From NCBI RefSeq assembly GCF_012641435.1, contig NZ_JABAIJ010000001.1, positions 310,001 to 374,000 on the forward strand: 64,000 bases of DNA, written 5' to 3'. The notes below the pieces were generated by a model. It was not told the DNA's origin. It saw only the letters and a list, made by a program, of their open reading frames with translations, and ran no database searches. This DNA comes from Rhizobium sp. P38BS-XIX (lineage in GTDB: Bacteria; Pseudomonadota; Alphaproteobacteria; Rhizobiales; Rhizobiaceae). Positions 9,279 to 17,612 of the stretch are shown in pieces (position 1 is the first letter of the stretch; the number at the start of each line of letters is the position of its first letter). The translations under genes were made by a program, and so were the position numbers.

Positions 9279-10031
9279 ATGGGGAAGGCCGCAGCGATGC
9301 ATGGGCAAAGAACGCCCTGCCAGCAATGTCCGTTGAGGTCTTTACCACATTTTCGAGAGTTTGGACGGGAAGAGCTGAGTTTCATCAGCAGCTTCAAGAA
9401 GGGTGAGATGCTGGTTGATGCCGGCGCAACGGTCTTTCTTGAGGGGTCCCACAGCGCGCATCTGTTCACCATCCTCTCGGGCTGGGGCTTTCGTTACAAG
9501 ACACTCGAGGACGGCCGTCGGCAGATCCTCAACTATGTGATGCCCGGCGATCTCATCGGATTGCAAGGCTCCATCATGGGCGAGATGCAGCATTCCACCG
9601 AAGCGCTCTCGCCGGTTTCGCTCTGTGTTTTCGAGCGTACCGACTTAATGACCCTCTATAATTCCCATCCTTCGCTGGCCTTCGATCTGACCTGGATTGC
9701 GGCGCGCGAAGAGCGGATATTGGACGAACACCTGTTAAGCATCGGGCGCCGGTCTGCGCTCGAGCGCGCCGCCTATCTCATCGCTTACCTGCATCAGCGT
9801 GCCAGCGCGCTTCATCTGTTCAACGGCAGCAAGGTTATCCCCATCACGCAGCAGCATGTGGCGGACACGCTTGGCCTTTCCGTTGTTCATACCAACAAGA
9901 CGTTGAAAAAGCTGGCGGAACGCGGATTGATCGTTTGGCAGGAGCGTGGTTGCGCCGTTCGCGATGCCAAGGCGCTTGCAGATGTGGCCGGATGGGACGG
10001 CCTTGATTCGGGCAAGCGACCCTTTATTTAA
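9279..10031 (+). CDS. Crp/Fnr-family transcriptional regulator
   Basis: 250-aa regulator with a cyclic-nucleotide-binding-like beta barrel (about residues 35-145, FKKGEMLVDAGATVFLEGSH, VMPGDLIGLQGSIMG) and a C-terminal winged helix-turn-helix (VIPITQQHVADTLGLSVVHTNKTLKKL). The N terminus has PCQQCPLR, a CxxC pair; FNR proteins use four cysteines for an Fe-S cluster, and only two obvious ones are here, so oxygen sensing is unproven. Start chosen at the ATG after caggggagtactat. It lies between era and recO, which are neighbours in many other proteobacteria. Ligand and targets are unknown. Confidence 0.85.
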   Translation: MGKAAAMHGQRTPCQQCPLRSLPHFREFGREELSFISSFKKGEMLVDAGATVFLEGSHSAHLFTILSGWGFRYKTLEDGRRQILNYVMPGDLIGLQGSIMGEMQHSTEALSPVSLCVFERTDLMTLYNSHPSLAFDLTWIAAREERILDEHLLSIGRRSALERAAYLIAYLHQRASALHLFNGSKVIPITQQHVADTLGLSVVHTNKTLKKLAERGLIVWQERGCAVRDAKALADVAGWDGLDSGKRPFI

Positions 10032-10361
10032 AGATAGTCATTGTTGTCGACGGCATGTCTTTTTTAAATGTCGGCATGACCTGTATCAGCTTAGATTATC
10101 GCGTCCGTCACTTTTCGACCAGTTTCACCTTTTACTAACCGCGGCGGCAAATGCGATTGGAGCACATTGACGAGCCCATAGTACCGCAGTGCAAAAAGTG
10201 CGAAGCGGAATGGAGGTTAGGTCGTGTCACAAAGGACTGAGCCAGGACGGATGGGGCATACCATCCATTCAATACGGGCCGATGATTGGCGCCGGAGGGA
10301 TAGATGTGGGATTTTTTACGAGCGGCGTGGCTTGGGGCTGGCGTGCGGGGATGGCGTTGAG
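10032..10361 (+). promoter_or_regulatory. 330-base region upstream of the response regulator
   Basis: I see no convincing ORF, RNA gene or terminator here. The direct repeat GTCGACGGCATG / GTCGGCATGAC occurs at about 10047-10079. The response-regulator frame stays open back to a GTG at 10224, with an ATG at 10251 after gccaggacgg, so part of this region could be translated if that start is used instead of 10362. Confidence 0.3.
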
Positions 10362-10736
10362 ATGACGTTTCGACGCGTTCTTATTCTGGAAGACAATCTG
10401 ATCATTGCGATGGAGGCGGAAGAAATACTGCGCCTTGTCGGGATTAACGAAGTCGAGATTGCTTCCAATCTGGAACAGGCTGTGAATGCCGTTCATTCCG
10501 ATCATTATGATTTCGCGATGCTGGACGTAAATCTCGGGGAATCCACGAGTTTCGGTTTTGCGCGCCTGCTGATGGAGCGTGGCATCTCTTTCGGTTTTGT
10601 CAGTGGCTATTCCGATACGCTGGATTTCCCGCCGGACTTGCAGAATGTGCCGCTTTTGAACAAGCCTTTCGATGAGCAGTCCATGCGCCTGTTTGTCGAG
10701 ACAATGATAAAAGCCGGCAAGCCTTCCACGATGTGA
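10362..10736 (+). CDS. single-domain response regulator
   Basis: 124-aa CheY-like receiver with no output domain. It shows RRVLILEDN (acidic pocket), the phosphoacceptor aspartate in FAMLDVNLGES, a T/S position in FGFVSGYSD, and the conserved lysine in PLLNKPFD. Such proteins act by phosphotransfer or protein contact; no histidine kinase is nearby, so its partner is unknown. The start is uncertain: ATG 10362 begins the fold directly, while ATG 10251 or GTG 10224 would add 37-46 residues of no recognised domain. Confidence 0.8.
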   Translation: MTFRRVLILEDNLIIAMEAEEILRLVGINEVEIASNLEQAVNAVHSDHYDFAMLDVNLGESTSFGFARLLMERGISFGFVSGYSDTLDFPPDLQNVPLLNKPFDEQSMRLFVETMIKAGKPSTM

Positions 10737-10796
10737 CAGCCGCCGCCGTTTGTCCTAAACTCGAATCGAGACATTCCTTTTGGGGCATACCAGCCT

Positions 10797-11588
10797 ATGC
10801 AGTGGCAGGATCAAGCGATCATCCTGGGCGTGAAGCGTCTTGGCGAGACCAGCGTCGTCGCCGAGGTGATGACGCGGGCGCGCGGCCGGCATATGGGCCT
10901 GGTGCGCGGAGGCCGATCCCGATCCATGCAGCCGGTGCTGCAGGCCGGCAATCTGGTCGAAGTCACCTGGCGGGCGAGGCTGCACGAGCATCTCGGCGAG
11001 TTCAGGATGGAGCCGGTTGCGCTGAGGGCGGCGCGCCTGATGGAAACCGCGACTTCGGTCTACGGCGTGCAGGCCATGGGTGCACTTCTGCGACTTCTGC
11101 CCGAGCGCGACCCGCATCCGCATCTCTATGATGCGCTTGATGTCATCCTCGAAAATCTCGGCAATCCCGCCGATGCCGGCGAGCTCTTCGTGCGTTTCGA
11201 ACTCGCGGTATTGAACGATCTCGGCTTCGGTCTCGATCTCACGGAGTGCGCGGCGACTGGCATACGCGAAGATCTGGCATTCGTCTCGCCAAAGACAGGC
11301 CGGGCCGTCTGCCGGTCGGCGGGCTTGCCATGGGCGGACAAGATGCTGGCATTGCCGCCTTTTCTGACCTCTGGAGCCATGATCGCCGCCGATAGCGAAA
11401 GCCTGGCTGCGGCTTTCCGCCTGACTGGCTTCTTCCTGCATCGCCATGTCTACGAACCGCGTGGTATCGAAATCGCCGCGGCACGCGAGGGGTTTATTCA
11501 GGCGGCAATGAAGGTGATGCGCGCCGCGCCGGCAGAGCAACCGGCAAGCCCTGCTGCGATGGCAATGGAACGGGCAATCGAACGCTGA
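10797..11588 (+). CDS. recO: DNA repair protein RecO
   Basis: Recombination mediator that, with RecF and RecR, loads RecA onto SSB-coated gaps. The N-terminal OB-fold begins [20 protein letters not shown] and includes the basic strand [13 protein letters not shown]; the rest is the helical C-terminal domain. 263 aa is typical for rhizobia. It is separated from era by the Crp/Fnr regulator and the response regulator, and is followed by a repeat element and the convergent MOSC gene. Confidence 0.94.
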   Translation: MQWQDQAIILGVKRLGETSVVAEVMTRARGRHMGLVRGGRSRSMQPVLQAGNLVEVTWRARLHEHLGEFRMEPVALRAARLMETATSVYGVQAMGALLRLLPERDPHPHLYDALDVILENLGNPADAGELFVRFELAVLNDLGFGLDLTECAATGIREDLAFVSPKTGRAVCRSAGLPWADKMLALPPFLTSGAMIAADSESLAAAFRLTGFFLHRHVYEPRGIEIAAAREGFIQAAMKVMRAAPAEQPASPAAMAMERAIER

Positions 11589-11626
11589 GGTTCAGCCCTG
11601 GCAGTTCCCTTGAACCAATGAATTAT

Positions 11627-11735
11627 CTCTAGAGCGGTTCAGCTTTTCACGGAATCCCCGAACCGTTCTATCTCTATGTTTTCGCGTAATTCCGGACGGA
11701 AAACCGCTGCGCACTTTTCCTGGAATTACTCTAAA
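11627..11735. repeat. RIME-like intergenic palindromic repeat
   Basis: A unit of about 110 bases made of two imperfect palindromes. The first pairs TAGAGCGGTTC with GAACCGTTCTA; the second pairs AATTCC-GGAC-GGAAAA with TTTTCC-T-GGAATT. The unit is bounded by CTCTAGAG and ACTCTAAAG. This structure matches what is known of rhizobial intergenic mosaic elements (RIME1), and I recognise the sequence style from memory only. It lies between the converging recO and MOSC genes and may also end transcription from both. Confidence 0.7.
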
Positions 11736-11743
11736 GACGCCGC

Positions 11744-12592
11744 TCATCGGCGCTTGAAAGCCCAGCCTTCCGGTCGTTCCTCGAGCACGGTCACCGCATC
11801 GCCGATCTTCACCGAGCCTTCGCCGCGCGGCACGACATTCCAGCCGAACAGCGGCCCCGGCACACGGCGGTCTGCCGACATGCGCACCCGGCCCATGGCG
11901 GGCATCGGGTTCGGCACGTCGCGGGAGCCGGTTTTCTGGTCTTGGGTCGTCATGATACAGCGGGCGCATGGCTTGACGAGATCGAGGCGAATACCACCGA
12001 TCTCAATGGCCGCCCAGCGATCCTCGGGCCATTCCTCGTCGATATCGATGACGATATTGGGTCGAAAGCGTTCCATGCCGATGGCGCCTTCACCGTGGCT
12101 GGCAAGATTGGCGTTGAGTGCCTTAAGCGATCCGGTCGTGGTGACCAGGATCGGATAGCCGTCGGCAAACGTGACAGGCGTGTTATCTCCCGCCCATTCC
12201 GGGCTTGCGATGCGCTTGGCGAGCCTGTCGAAGAAAACCATCCTGACATCGCGATCGAGCCAGGCGGACAGAGCCTTGTTCGTCGCCTCATCGGCGACGG
12301 AAGCGCTGACGGGAGACTTCCAGATGACCACATCCATGCGATTGTCGGGATGTGGCGGTGGAACGATGATATCTGGCTTTCCTTCCATCTTCAGGCGCAA
12401 ATAGGACGGAGCCGGTTGGATGTCGATGCGCGCAAGCGCCTGCAGATCGCGCTGCGTGATGAAGTTGCCTGAGGGATCGACCACCATGGCCCGACGATCG
12501 CCGGCAAGGCCGAAGGCGTCGATGCTGGCAGACGGGATGGCAATGCCGCGCGCGCTCTTGAGCGGATAGATGAAAAGATCGCTGACGCGCAT
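11744..12592 (-). CDS. MOSC domain protein (YcbX-like)
   Basis: 282-aa protein with an N-terminal MOSC_N beta-barrel domain (MRVSDLFIYPLKSARGI, FGLAGDRRAMVVDPSGNFIT) and a C-terminal MOSC domain. The conserved cysteines are in VKPCARCIMTT, like the RPCxRC site of YcbX and mARC proteins, which bind molybdenum cofactor and reduce N-hydroxylated compounds. GDAVTVLEERP ends the fold. The enzymatic role is inferred from that similarity. It precedes, in the opposite order of transcription, no obvious partner; the upstream HD gene ends 8 bases before its start and is probably cotranscribed. Confidence 0.88.
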   Translation of the reverse strand: MRVSDLFIYPLKSARGIAIPSASIDAFGLAGDRRAMVVDPSGNFITQRDLQALARIDIQPAPSYLRLKMEGKPDIIVPPPHPDNRMDVVIWKSPVSASVADEATNKALSAWLDRDVRMVFFDRLAKRIASPEWAGDNTPVTFADGYPILVTTTGSLKALNANLASHGEGAIGMERFRPNIVIDIDEEWPEDRWAAIEIGGIRLDLVKPCARCIMTTQDQKTGSRDVPNPMPAMGRVRMSADRRVPGPLFGWNVVPRGEGSVKIGDAVTVLEERPEGWAFKRR

Positions 12593-12600
12593 GGATGACC

Positions 12601-13254
12601 TCAGATTTCGTCGATGAACATGTCCAGCACGGTCTTCAGCCGCTCATGACGGGCCTCGGCAAACTTTCGCCCCGTCTCCGTCTGGAATCCGTCCGCAAGT
12701 TTGAACAGCTTCGTCTCGAAATGATCGATCGCGAAGCGCTTGTCGTCAAGCGGCCGCTCGGCCGCAAGCGGATCGAACGGATCGTAGAGGCCGGAGCCAA
12801 GTCTTCCGGCGATATAGAAACAGCGTGCCGCGCCAACCATGCCGATGGCATCGAGTCGATCCGCGTCCTGCAGCATTTTCGCCTCCAAGGTTTCGGGCGG
12901 CAGATTGGCGGAAAAGCTATGCGTGGTGATTGCGTGCGCCGTGGCTGCGATATCGGCATCGCTCCAGCCGAGCGCTCGCAAAATTCCGGAAGCCTTTTCT
13001 GCGGCGAGACGCGACGCCTGAGCCCGATGCGGCGAATTCTTTTCCACGGCAACGCAGTCGTGCAGAAGAACGGCGGCAGCAAGAATCCTGGCATTCCCGC
13101 CTTCTTCCCCCTGGATGGCCATGGCATTTTTGAACACGCGCAGGATATGGGCGATATCATGCGAGCCGTCGTCGCCGTCCGCGGCATGCGGAATCAGATC
13201 CGCAGCTAGTGCTTCGAACGGGGCAAACGCCCGGGCCATCCTGTTTGTATCCAT
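12601..13254 (-). CDS. HD-domain phosphohydrolase
   Basis: 217-aa HD-superfamily protein. Metal ligands are visible as His in DGSHDIAHILRV, the HD pair in AAVLLHDCVAV, and a downstream Asp in MLQDADRLDAIGMVGAARC. This pattern fits the YedJ-like group of predicted nucleotide or phosphate hydrolases; the substrate is unknown. ATG 13254 was chosen over the upstream in-frame codon at 13320, which would overlap the DUF2339 stop region and add unlike residues. It lies between the DUF2339 and MOSC genes on the same strand. Confidence 0.85.
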   Translation of the reverse strand: MDTNRMARAFAPFEALAADLIPHAADGDDGSHDIAHILRVFKNAMAIQGEEGGNARILAAAVLLHDCVAVEKNSPHRAQASRLAAEKASGILRALGWSDADIAATAHAITTHSFSANLPPETLEAKMLQDADRLDAIGMVGAARCFYIAGRLGSGLYDPFDPLAAERPLDDKRFAIDHFETKLFKLADGFQTETGRKFAEARHERLKTVLDMFIDEI

Positions 13255-13320
13255 TATCGCACTCGCTCCGGAACGGTCTGTCGGCAGCCCCGTCCTAAAG
13301 GGCGAAGGGATTCGCTGCAA

Positions 13321-16089
13321 TCACTCCGTCACCTTCTTGCGGGTCAGGATCTTCTGGTAGAACAGGCCGATACCGATGAGAACCGCGCCGAGCCCGATGA
13401 AGGACAGCGCACGCAGGAAGCCTTCGAGATTGGCCATGTCGATCAGGAAGGCCTTGAGCACGGCAATGGAGACCAGTGCCGCCGAGGCGACGCGCAGGCT
13501 TCGTGCCTCGAAGCGTGTGCCGAGCCCGAGAAGAGCGATGCCGATCAGCAGCCAGACGACCGAATAGGAATAGAGCTCGCCCTGGATGAAGTCGTTCCAG
13601 AAGGGAATATACTCCCCCTGCCAGAATCGCCGCACCGAAAGCGTCGCCCAGGAAAAGGCCATGACCGCCCCGGCAACCGCCAGCATGCCGACATAAGGCT
13701 GTGGCCGTCGGCTTCGCGCAAGGAGCGCCAGGCCGCCATAGGCGATCGCAGGCAGCAGATAGCCAAGCAGCAGCAGATTGAAGACCGGGATCCGGCCGGT
13801 GCTTTCGCCCGTGATGAACGGATTGAGGCCAAGCAGATGCAGCGTCAGGATCATGATGACGGAGATGATGCCAAGCGCCATGCTGCCGTATCGGAAGACG
13901 GGGCTTGCGGCACTCAGATCGAGGGCCATGAGCGTTGCCGACGCGCCGATCGCGAGCAGCGTGTAGATCGATTGCTCACCAAGTGTCGGCACGGCGTCAT
14001 TCAACACCCCGCCATTCATGGCATGGCGCACGAGAATGGCGATCGTCAGCAAGACGAGGAACGACGCCAATGCCTGCAACGCGCTGCGCAGCCGGATATC
14101 CGGAGAGCGCCGCACGCCAAAGGCGGCCCATGTCGCGAGCAGCGCAGGGATGCCGTAGCCCGCCAGCAGCATGTTGAAGACCGGCGTCGTGCCGAGCTCT
14201 GCCGGATCGACGATCGTCGGCTGCCAGGCAATGCGCATCATGGTGATGATCAGTGCCGCCACCATGGTCCAGGGAAGCACCGGCCACGCCCGCAGGCGTC
14301 CTGCCGAGAGATAGGCCATGCCGAGTACAGGCAGAAGCATCGTCGGCACGGCATGGTGCGTCAGCATGTGCAAGGCAAAGACCGACGCTGCGAAGGAGCC
14401 GGCGGCGAGAATATTGGCAGGCAGGTCCAGCCTGTCTCTCGAACGGCGATATTGCCATTCTGCCAGCGCCATCAACACGATCGCCAACCCGATGCCGTAG
14501 AGGCCGTGCAGCCAATCGAGCATCCAGTTGCCGAAATTGACGAAGCTGATCGTCGCTATCGCCAGCGGCGTGGCAACCATGATCAGGCTCCAAAGCGCCG
14601 CGAAAGGCTTTTCATCCCTTGCGAAGCGCTTGAGGAAAAAACCGCCGACGAGCACGAAGATGGCGCCCAGGCCGAGCGCCTCATGGATTACCGTGCTGTC
14701 GAGCGGCACCACCGCGTTGGGGTTAGCGGGGTCGAAGTCACTGATCCAGCTTGCCAGCACGCCGAACGCGCCGACGATGGCGATGACCGCGGATAGGGCT
14801 GCGGCCAGGGCCGCATGGAGCCGGCCGGCGCCAAAGGCCGCCACCGCGGCGACGATGGCGGCAAACGCAAACATAGCTTCCACGATCGGATATCCATGCT
14901 GGAGGCTATAGGTCAGCAGGCAGATGGAGACCGTAAGAGCGCCGACCGCGGCCGTCAGCGTCATGCCAAGCGGCGGCCGCGCGATGAAGGCGCTCCAGTC
15001 GCCGGCGCCTTTACGCTGTGGAGGCGCGACCTCCGTGTTGTTTGTCGCCCCATCCGTCTCTTTCACAACGCCAACATAGCGTCCCGGCCAGATGAAGATG
15101 GTGCCGGCGATCATGGCCAGCATGCAAAGCGTTACCGGCACGAGATCGACGGCCGCGCTATAGGAAAGATAGAGGAGCGGCCAGAAGCTCAGCAACGCAT
15201 TGGCAAGCGAGGGCGCGATCAGCCAGCGCCGCAGCCGCGATGCCAGCAGGGTCGCGAGCCATGTAAGCGTGAGATAGCCGAAAAGAATCCAGGGTCGCGG
15301 TGCCGTGGAGGCGATGAGGGCAGGGGTCACCATCGAGGCTAACAGGCCAAGGCCTGCCAGCGCCTGTCCATGCAACAGCGAGAGCGCAAGCGTGGCGAGC
15401 GAAATCAGGGCAAGCAGAATGAACGCTGTTGCCGGGCCGATGAAACCATAGATCCCATGGGCGGCATAGGTCGAACCGAACAAGGCGACGACACCGGCGG
15501 CGGTCAGTACGCCGGGGATCATCGCGTTCTGAAAGGCATTGTCGAGCACAGGCTCCGAGCGGCGGCGGATGATTTCACCGGCCGCAAGCAGAAGCAGGCC
15601 GAAGACTGCGGCAAGTACCAGCCGGACGCCCGGGCTCAAGAGGCCGCTTTCGATGGAATACTTGACCATGAAGATGCCGCCGAACGCCAGCGCAATGCCG
15701 CCGACCCAGACTGCCCATCGCGCACCGATTGTGCTTTCCAGGCTTTCCTTCGGACGCACCGTTTCCTGAGCTGCGGGATACTGACGGCCAGGCGTCGGTG
15801 CCTCGGCCGCCTCGCGGGCGGCGATCGCGGTTTCCGGCGGTTCCGCGTCGGGCGCCGCCGTCACGACTTCGGTGGAGGCTGCTTCTTCGGGGAGTGTTAC
15901 GTCTTGCGGGGTGTCTGCGATTGGTTCTGCGAGAAGATCTGATTCGCCTGCCGGTGCTGCAGCCACCTGTCCCGCGAGGGCATTTTGCAGCTCCTGAACG
16001 CGCGATTCCAGCTGCTTTATCCGTAGGTTGTGGCCCCGCAATATGAAAATGCCGACAACCACGATAACAAGCGGCAACAGTTCCATCAT
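13321..16089 (-). CDS. DUF2339 polytopic membrane protein
   Basis: Very large 922-aa inner-membrane protein. It has an N-terminal anchor (LLPLVIVVVGIFIL), a short coiled coil (LRIKQLESRVQELQNALAG), an Ala/Pro/Glu-rich linker to about residue 125, and then some two dozen predicted transmembrane helices to the C terminus. The block ESTIGARWAVWVGGIALAFG starts the DUF2339 region. Function is unknown for the family. The ATG is preceded by ggagaagac; the chosen start is the first of two adjacent ATGs. It ends 66 bases before the HD-domain gene on the same strand. Confidence 0.88.
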   Translation of the reverse strand: MMELLPLVIVVVGIFILRGHNLRIKQLESRVQELQNALAGQVAAAPAGESDLLAEPIADTPQDVTLPEEAASTEVVTAAPDAEPPETAIAAREAAEAPTPGRQYPAAQETVRPKESLESTIGARWAVWVGGIALAFGGIFMVKYSIESGLLSPGVRLVLAAVFGLLLLAAGEIIRRRSEPVLDNAFQNAMIPGVLTAAGVVALFGSTYAAHGIYGFIGPATAFILLALISLATLALSLLHGQALAGLGLLASMVTPALIASTAPRPWILFGYLTLTWLATLLASRLRRWLIAPSLANALLSFWPLLYLSYSAAVDLVPVTLCMLAMIAGTIFIWPGRYVGVVKETDGATNNTEVAPPQRKGAGDWSAFIARPPLGMTLTAAVGALTVSICLLTYSLQHGYPIVEAMFAFAAIVAAVAAFGAGRLHAALAAALSAVIAIVGAFGVLASWISDFDPANPNAVVPLDSTVIHEALGLGAIFVLVGGFFLKRFARDEKPFAALWSLIMVATPLAIATISFVNFGNWMLDWLHGLYGIGLAIVLMALAEWQYRRSRDRLDLPANILAAGSFAASVFALHMLTHHAVPTMLLPVLGMAYLSAGRLRAWPVLPWTMVAALIITMMRIAWQPTIVDPAELGTTPVFNMLLAGYGIPALLATWAAFGVRRSPDIRLRSALQALASFLVLLTIAILVRHAMNGGVLNDAVPTLGEQSIYTLLAIGASATLMALDLSAASPVFRYGSMALGIISVIMILTLHLLGLNPFITGESTGRIPVFNLLLLGYLLPAIAYGGLALLARSRRPQPYVGMLAVAGAVMAFSWATLSVRRFWQGEYIPFWNDFIQGELYSYSVVWLLIGIALLGLGTRFEARSLRVASAALVSIAVLKAFLIDMANLEGFLRALSFIGLGAVLIGIGLFYQKILTRKKVTE

Positions 16090-16253
16090 GTCTTCTCCGT
16101 GGGCAATCCGCTGCACATTATACCAAACGGGTCCAAGGGTAAGAACCGATGGCCGAATTCACCCATGATTTCAGTGGATTATCCTTCGCACGCCGGCATT
16201 TGTCATAATGCGGAAATATTAGATCGTTCCGATTTACGACTTGGGAACTATGG

Positions 16254-16268
16254 TTAATAGCCATTAAC
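16254..16268 (+). promoter_or_regulatory. GTTAA-N6-TTAAC box upstream of the first EF-hand gene
   Basis: TTAA-TAGCCA-TTAAC, an inverted repeat about 115 bases before the EF-hand start. It resembles the CtrA recognition pattern TTAA-N7-TTAA but is one base short. A similar box lies at the same distance from the second EF-hand gene. Binding by CtrA is inference. Confidence 0.35.
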
Positions 16269-16381
16269 AATTTGTCTTTACGCAAGCGGCGAAGCAGCTT
16301 ATGAAGACCGCATAGTTTAACTCCAAGTGTATTGCGTACAAACGACGTCGCATGAGGCGGCTCCTACCAAAGGAGGTTTGT

Positions 16382-16717
16382 ATGTCCCATGTATCTTCCA
16401 TATCCAACAGCTCGTATCCCTATCGCGGCACGCTTTCGCGCCTCGATTCGAACGGCGATGGTGTGCTGAGCCGCGAAGAGCGCGAGGCGGCCGATCGTCC
16501 TGGTATTCTTGAGCAAGACAACACGAGCGGCGGTGACGGCTCCAGCCCTGCAATGAGCAGCCTGATGGCGAAGCTTATGCAGTTGCCGATTGCCGACAGC
16601 GCCTCGAAGACGAGGGCGCCGGATGCGAATATCGCATACGACGTCGATCTTCTTTCGCCGATGGATGCTTATAACAGCACCTACGGCCAGTATGACGTTA
16701 ACGACATAGCGGCCTGA
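16382..16717 (+). CDS. small EF-hand protein
   Basis: 111-aa protein with one clear EF-hand loop, LDSNGDGVLSREE (about residues 21-33), having Asp/Asn/Asp/Glu at calcium-ligand positions. A Ser/Gly/Asp-rich linker follows and the protein ends STYGQYDVNDIAA. There is no signal peptide. ATG 16382 follows the strong site aaaggaggtttgt. The C-terminal STYGQYD is shared with the EF-hand protein at 17613, and a sodC gene lies between them. Calcium binding is expected; the partner and location are unknown. Confidence 0.82.
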   Translation: MSHVSSISNSSYPYRGTLSRLDSNGDGVLSREEREAADRPGILEQDNTSGGDGSSPAMSSLMAKLMQLPIADSASKTRAPDANIAYDVDLLSPMDAYNSTYGQYDVNDIAA

Positions 16718-16742
16718 TATCAGGCGCATTGCGTGATTGTGC

Positions 16743-16782
16743 GAGCGGTCTGCCTGATAAAGGCTGGCCGCTCTATCATTTT
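16743..16782 (+). terminator. hairpin after the first EF-hand gene
   Basis: GAGCGG pairs with CCGCTC and an inner GCCT with AGGC, followed by TATCATTTT. A plausible terminator that would separate the EF-hand gene from sodC. Confidence 0.55.
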
Positions 16783-16867
16783 GATATAGGTTCAATTTCG
16801 CCGATTTTCGGAACAGTCGCGCCCGCCATGCGTTGGACCATTGCCACGCAAACAGGGAGGGCGCTCC

Positions 16868-17380
16868 ATGAAACGGATGATGATGGCGACAATTCTGGCT
16901 TTTTCCGCAGCCATGCCTGTTGCCGCGCAGACCCAAAGTCAGAATACGGCAACGGCCAATTTTGTCGGACTTGATGGCAAGGAGGCAGGACGAGCCACTT
17001 TGACCGAAGGCAAGAAAGGCGTGCTGATCGAGATGGAAGTCTCCGGCATGCCCGCAAATCGGTGGGTTGCCTTTCACATTCACGAAAACAGCAGCTGCGA
17101 CCACAAGCACGGCTTTGAATCGGCCGGCGGCCACTTCAATCCGACCAAGGCAGAGCATGGTTTCCTTGCGGCAAAAGGCCCGCATGCCGGTGATATGCCG
17201 AATCAATATGTCGATCAGGACGGCAAGCTGCGCGCTCAGGTCTTCAACGGCATGGTGTCGTTGAATGGCAAGAACGGGATTCGCGGCCGCACCCTGATGA
17301 TCCATGAAGAGTCGGATGACTATCGCAGCCAGCCCGTTGGAGGCGCCGGCAAGCGCCTGGCTTGCGCCGTTATCGAGTAG
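16868..17380 (+). CDS. sodC: superoxide dismutase [Cu-Zn], periplasmic
   Basis: Converts superoxide to peroxide in the periplasm. A signal peptide (MKRMMMATILAFSAAMPVAAQ) precedes the mature enzyme. Copper and zinc ligands are visible in VAFHIHENSSCD, SAGGHFNPTKAEHGF and LMIHEESDDYRSQPVGGAG; the C-terminal LACAVIE holds the cysteine that pairs with the first. The usual HxHExGxC appears here as HIHENSSC (Ser for Gly). 170 aa is typical. ATG 16868 follows gggagggcgctcc. It is flanked by two EF-hand genes in the same direction. Confidence 0.94.
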   Translation: MKRMMMATILAFSAAMPVAAQTQSQNTATANFVGLDGKEAGRATLTEGKKGVLIEMEVSGMPANRWVAFHIHENSSCDHKHGFESAGGHFNPTKAEHGFLAAKGPHAGDMPNQYVDQDGKLRAQVFNGMVSLNGKNGIRGRTLMIHEESDDYRSQPVGGAGKRLACAVIE

Positions 17381-17412
17381 ATCAGCCATAAGGCATGATT
17401 CGATCCCTTGCG

Positions 17413-17441
17413 CGAGGCTGTGCAAAGCCTCGGTTGTTCTC
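17413..17441 (+). terminator. terminator of sodC
   Basis: CGAGGCT pairs perfectly with AGCCTCG around a 6-base loop, followed by GTTGTTCTCTT, 33 bases after the sodC stop. Confidence 0.6.
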
Positions 17442-17490
17442 TTAGGGCGAGTGCCCACCGGCAATATGATTCGATGCCTGTCAATTATGG

Positions 17491-17518
17491 TTAATGGTGA
17501 CTTAACACCAATCTATAT
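17491..17518 (+). promoter_or_regulatory. CtrA-like box and promoter of the second EF-hand gene
   Basis: TTAA-TGGTGAC-TTAAC at 17491-17506 fits the TTAA-N7-TTAA CtrA consensus exactly. CTATAT at 17513-17518, the common rhizobial -10 hexamer, is placed so that the box covers the -35 region, as in CtrA-activated promoters. The EF-hand start is about 95 bases downstream. Regulation by CtrA is inference from the pattern. Confidence 0.45.
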
Positions 17519-17612
17519 CTGACCGACCAAATCGACCTATTCTGTCGGCAGGTGATGAAGCGTGCCGGGGGGCAATCGAACACGCCGATGGCGTTTGCTT
17601 TAGGAGATTTGG

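Noticed and set aside
13837-14796. Long + strand ORF inside the DUF2339 gene
   Set aside because: Antisense shadow of a GC-rich gene; His/Arg/Gln-rich translation with no domain, no ribosome binding site, while the opposite frame encodes a clear membrane protein.
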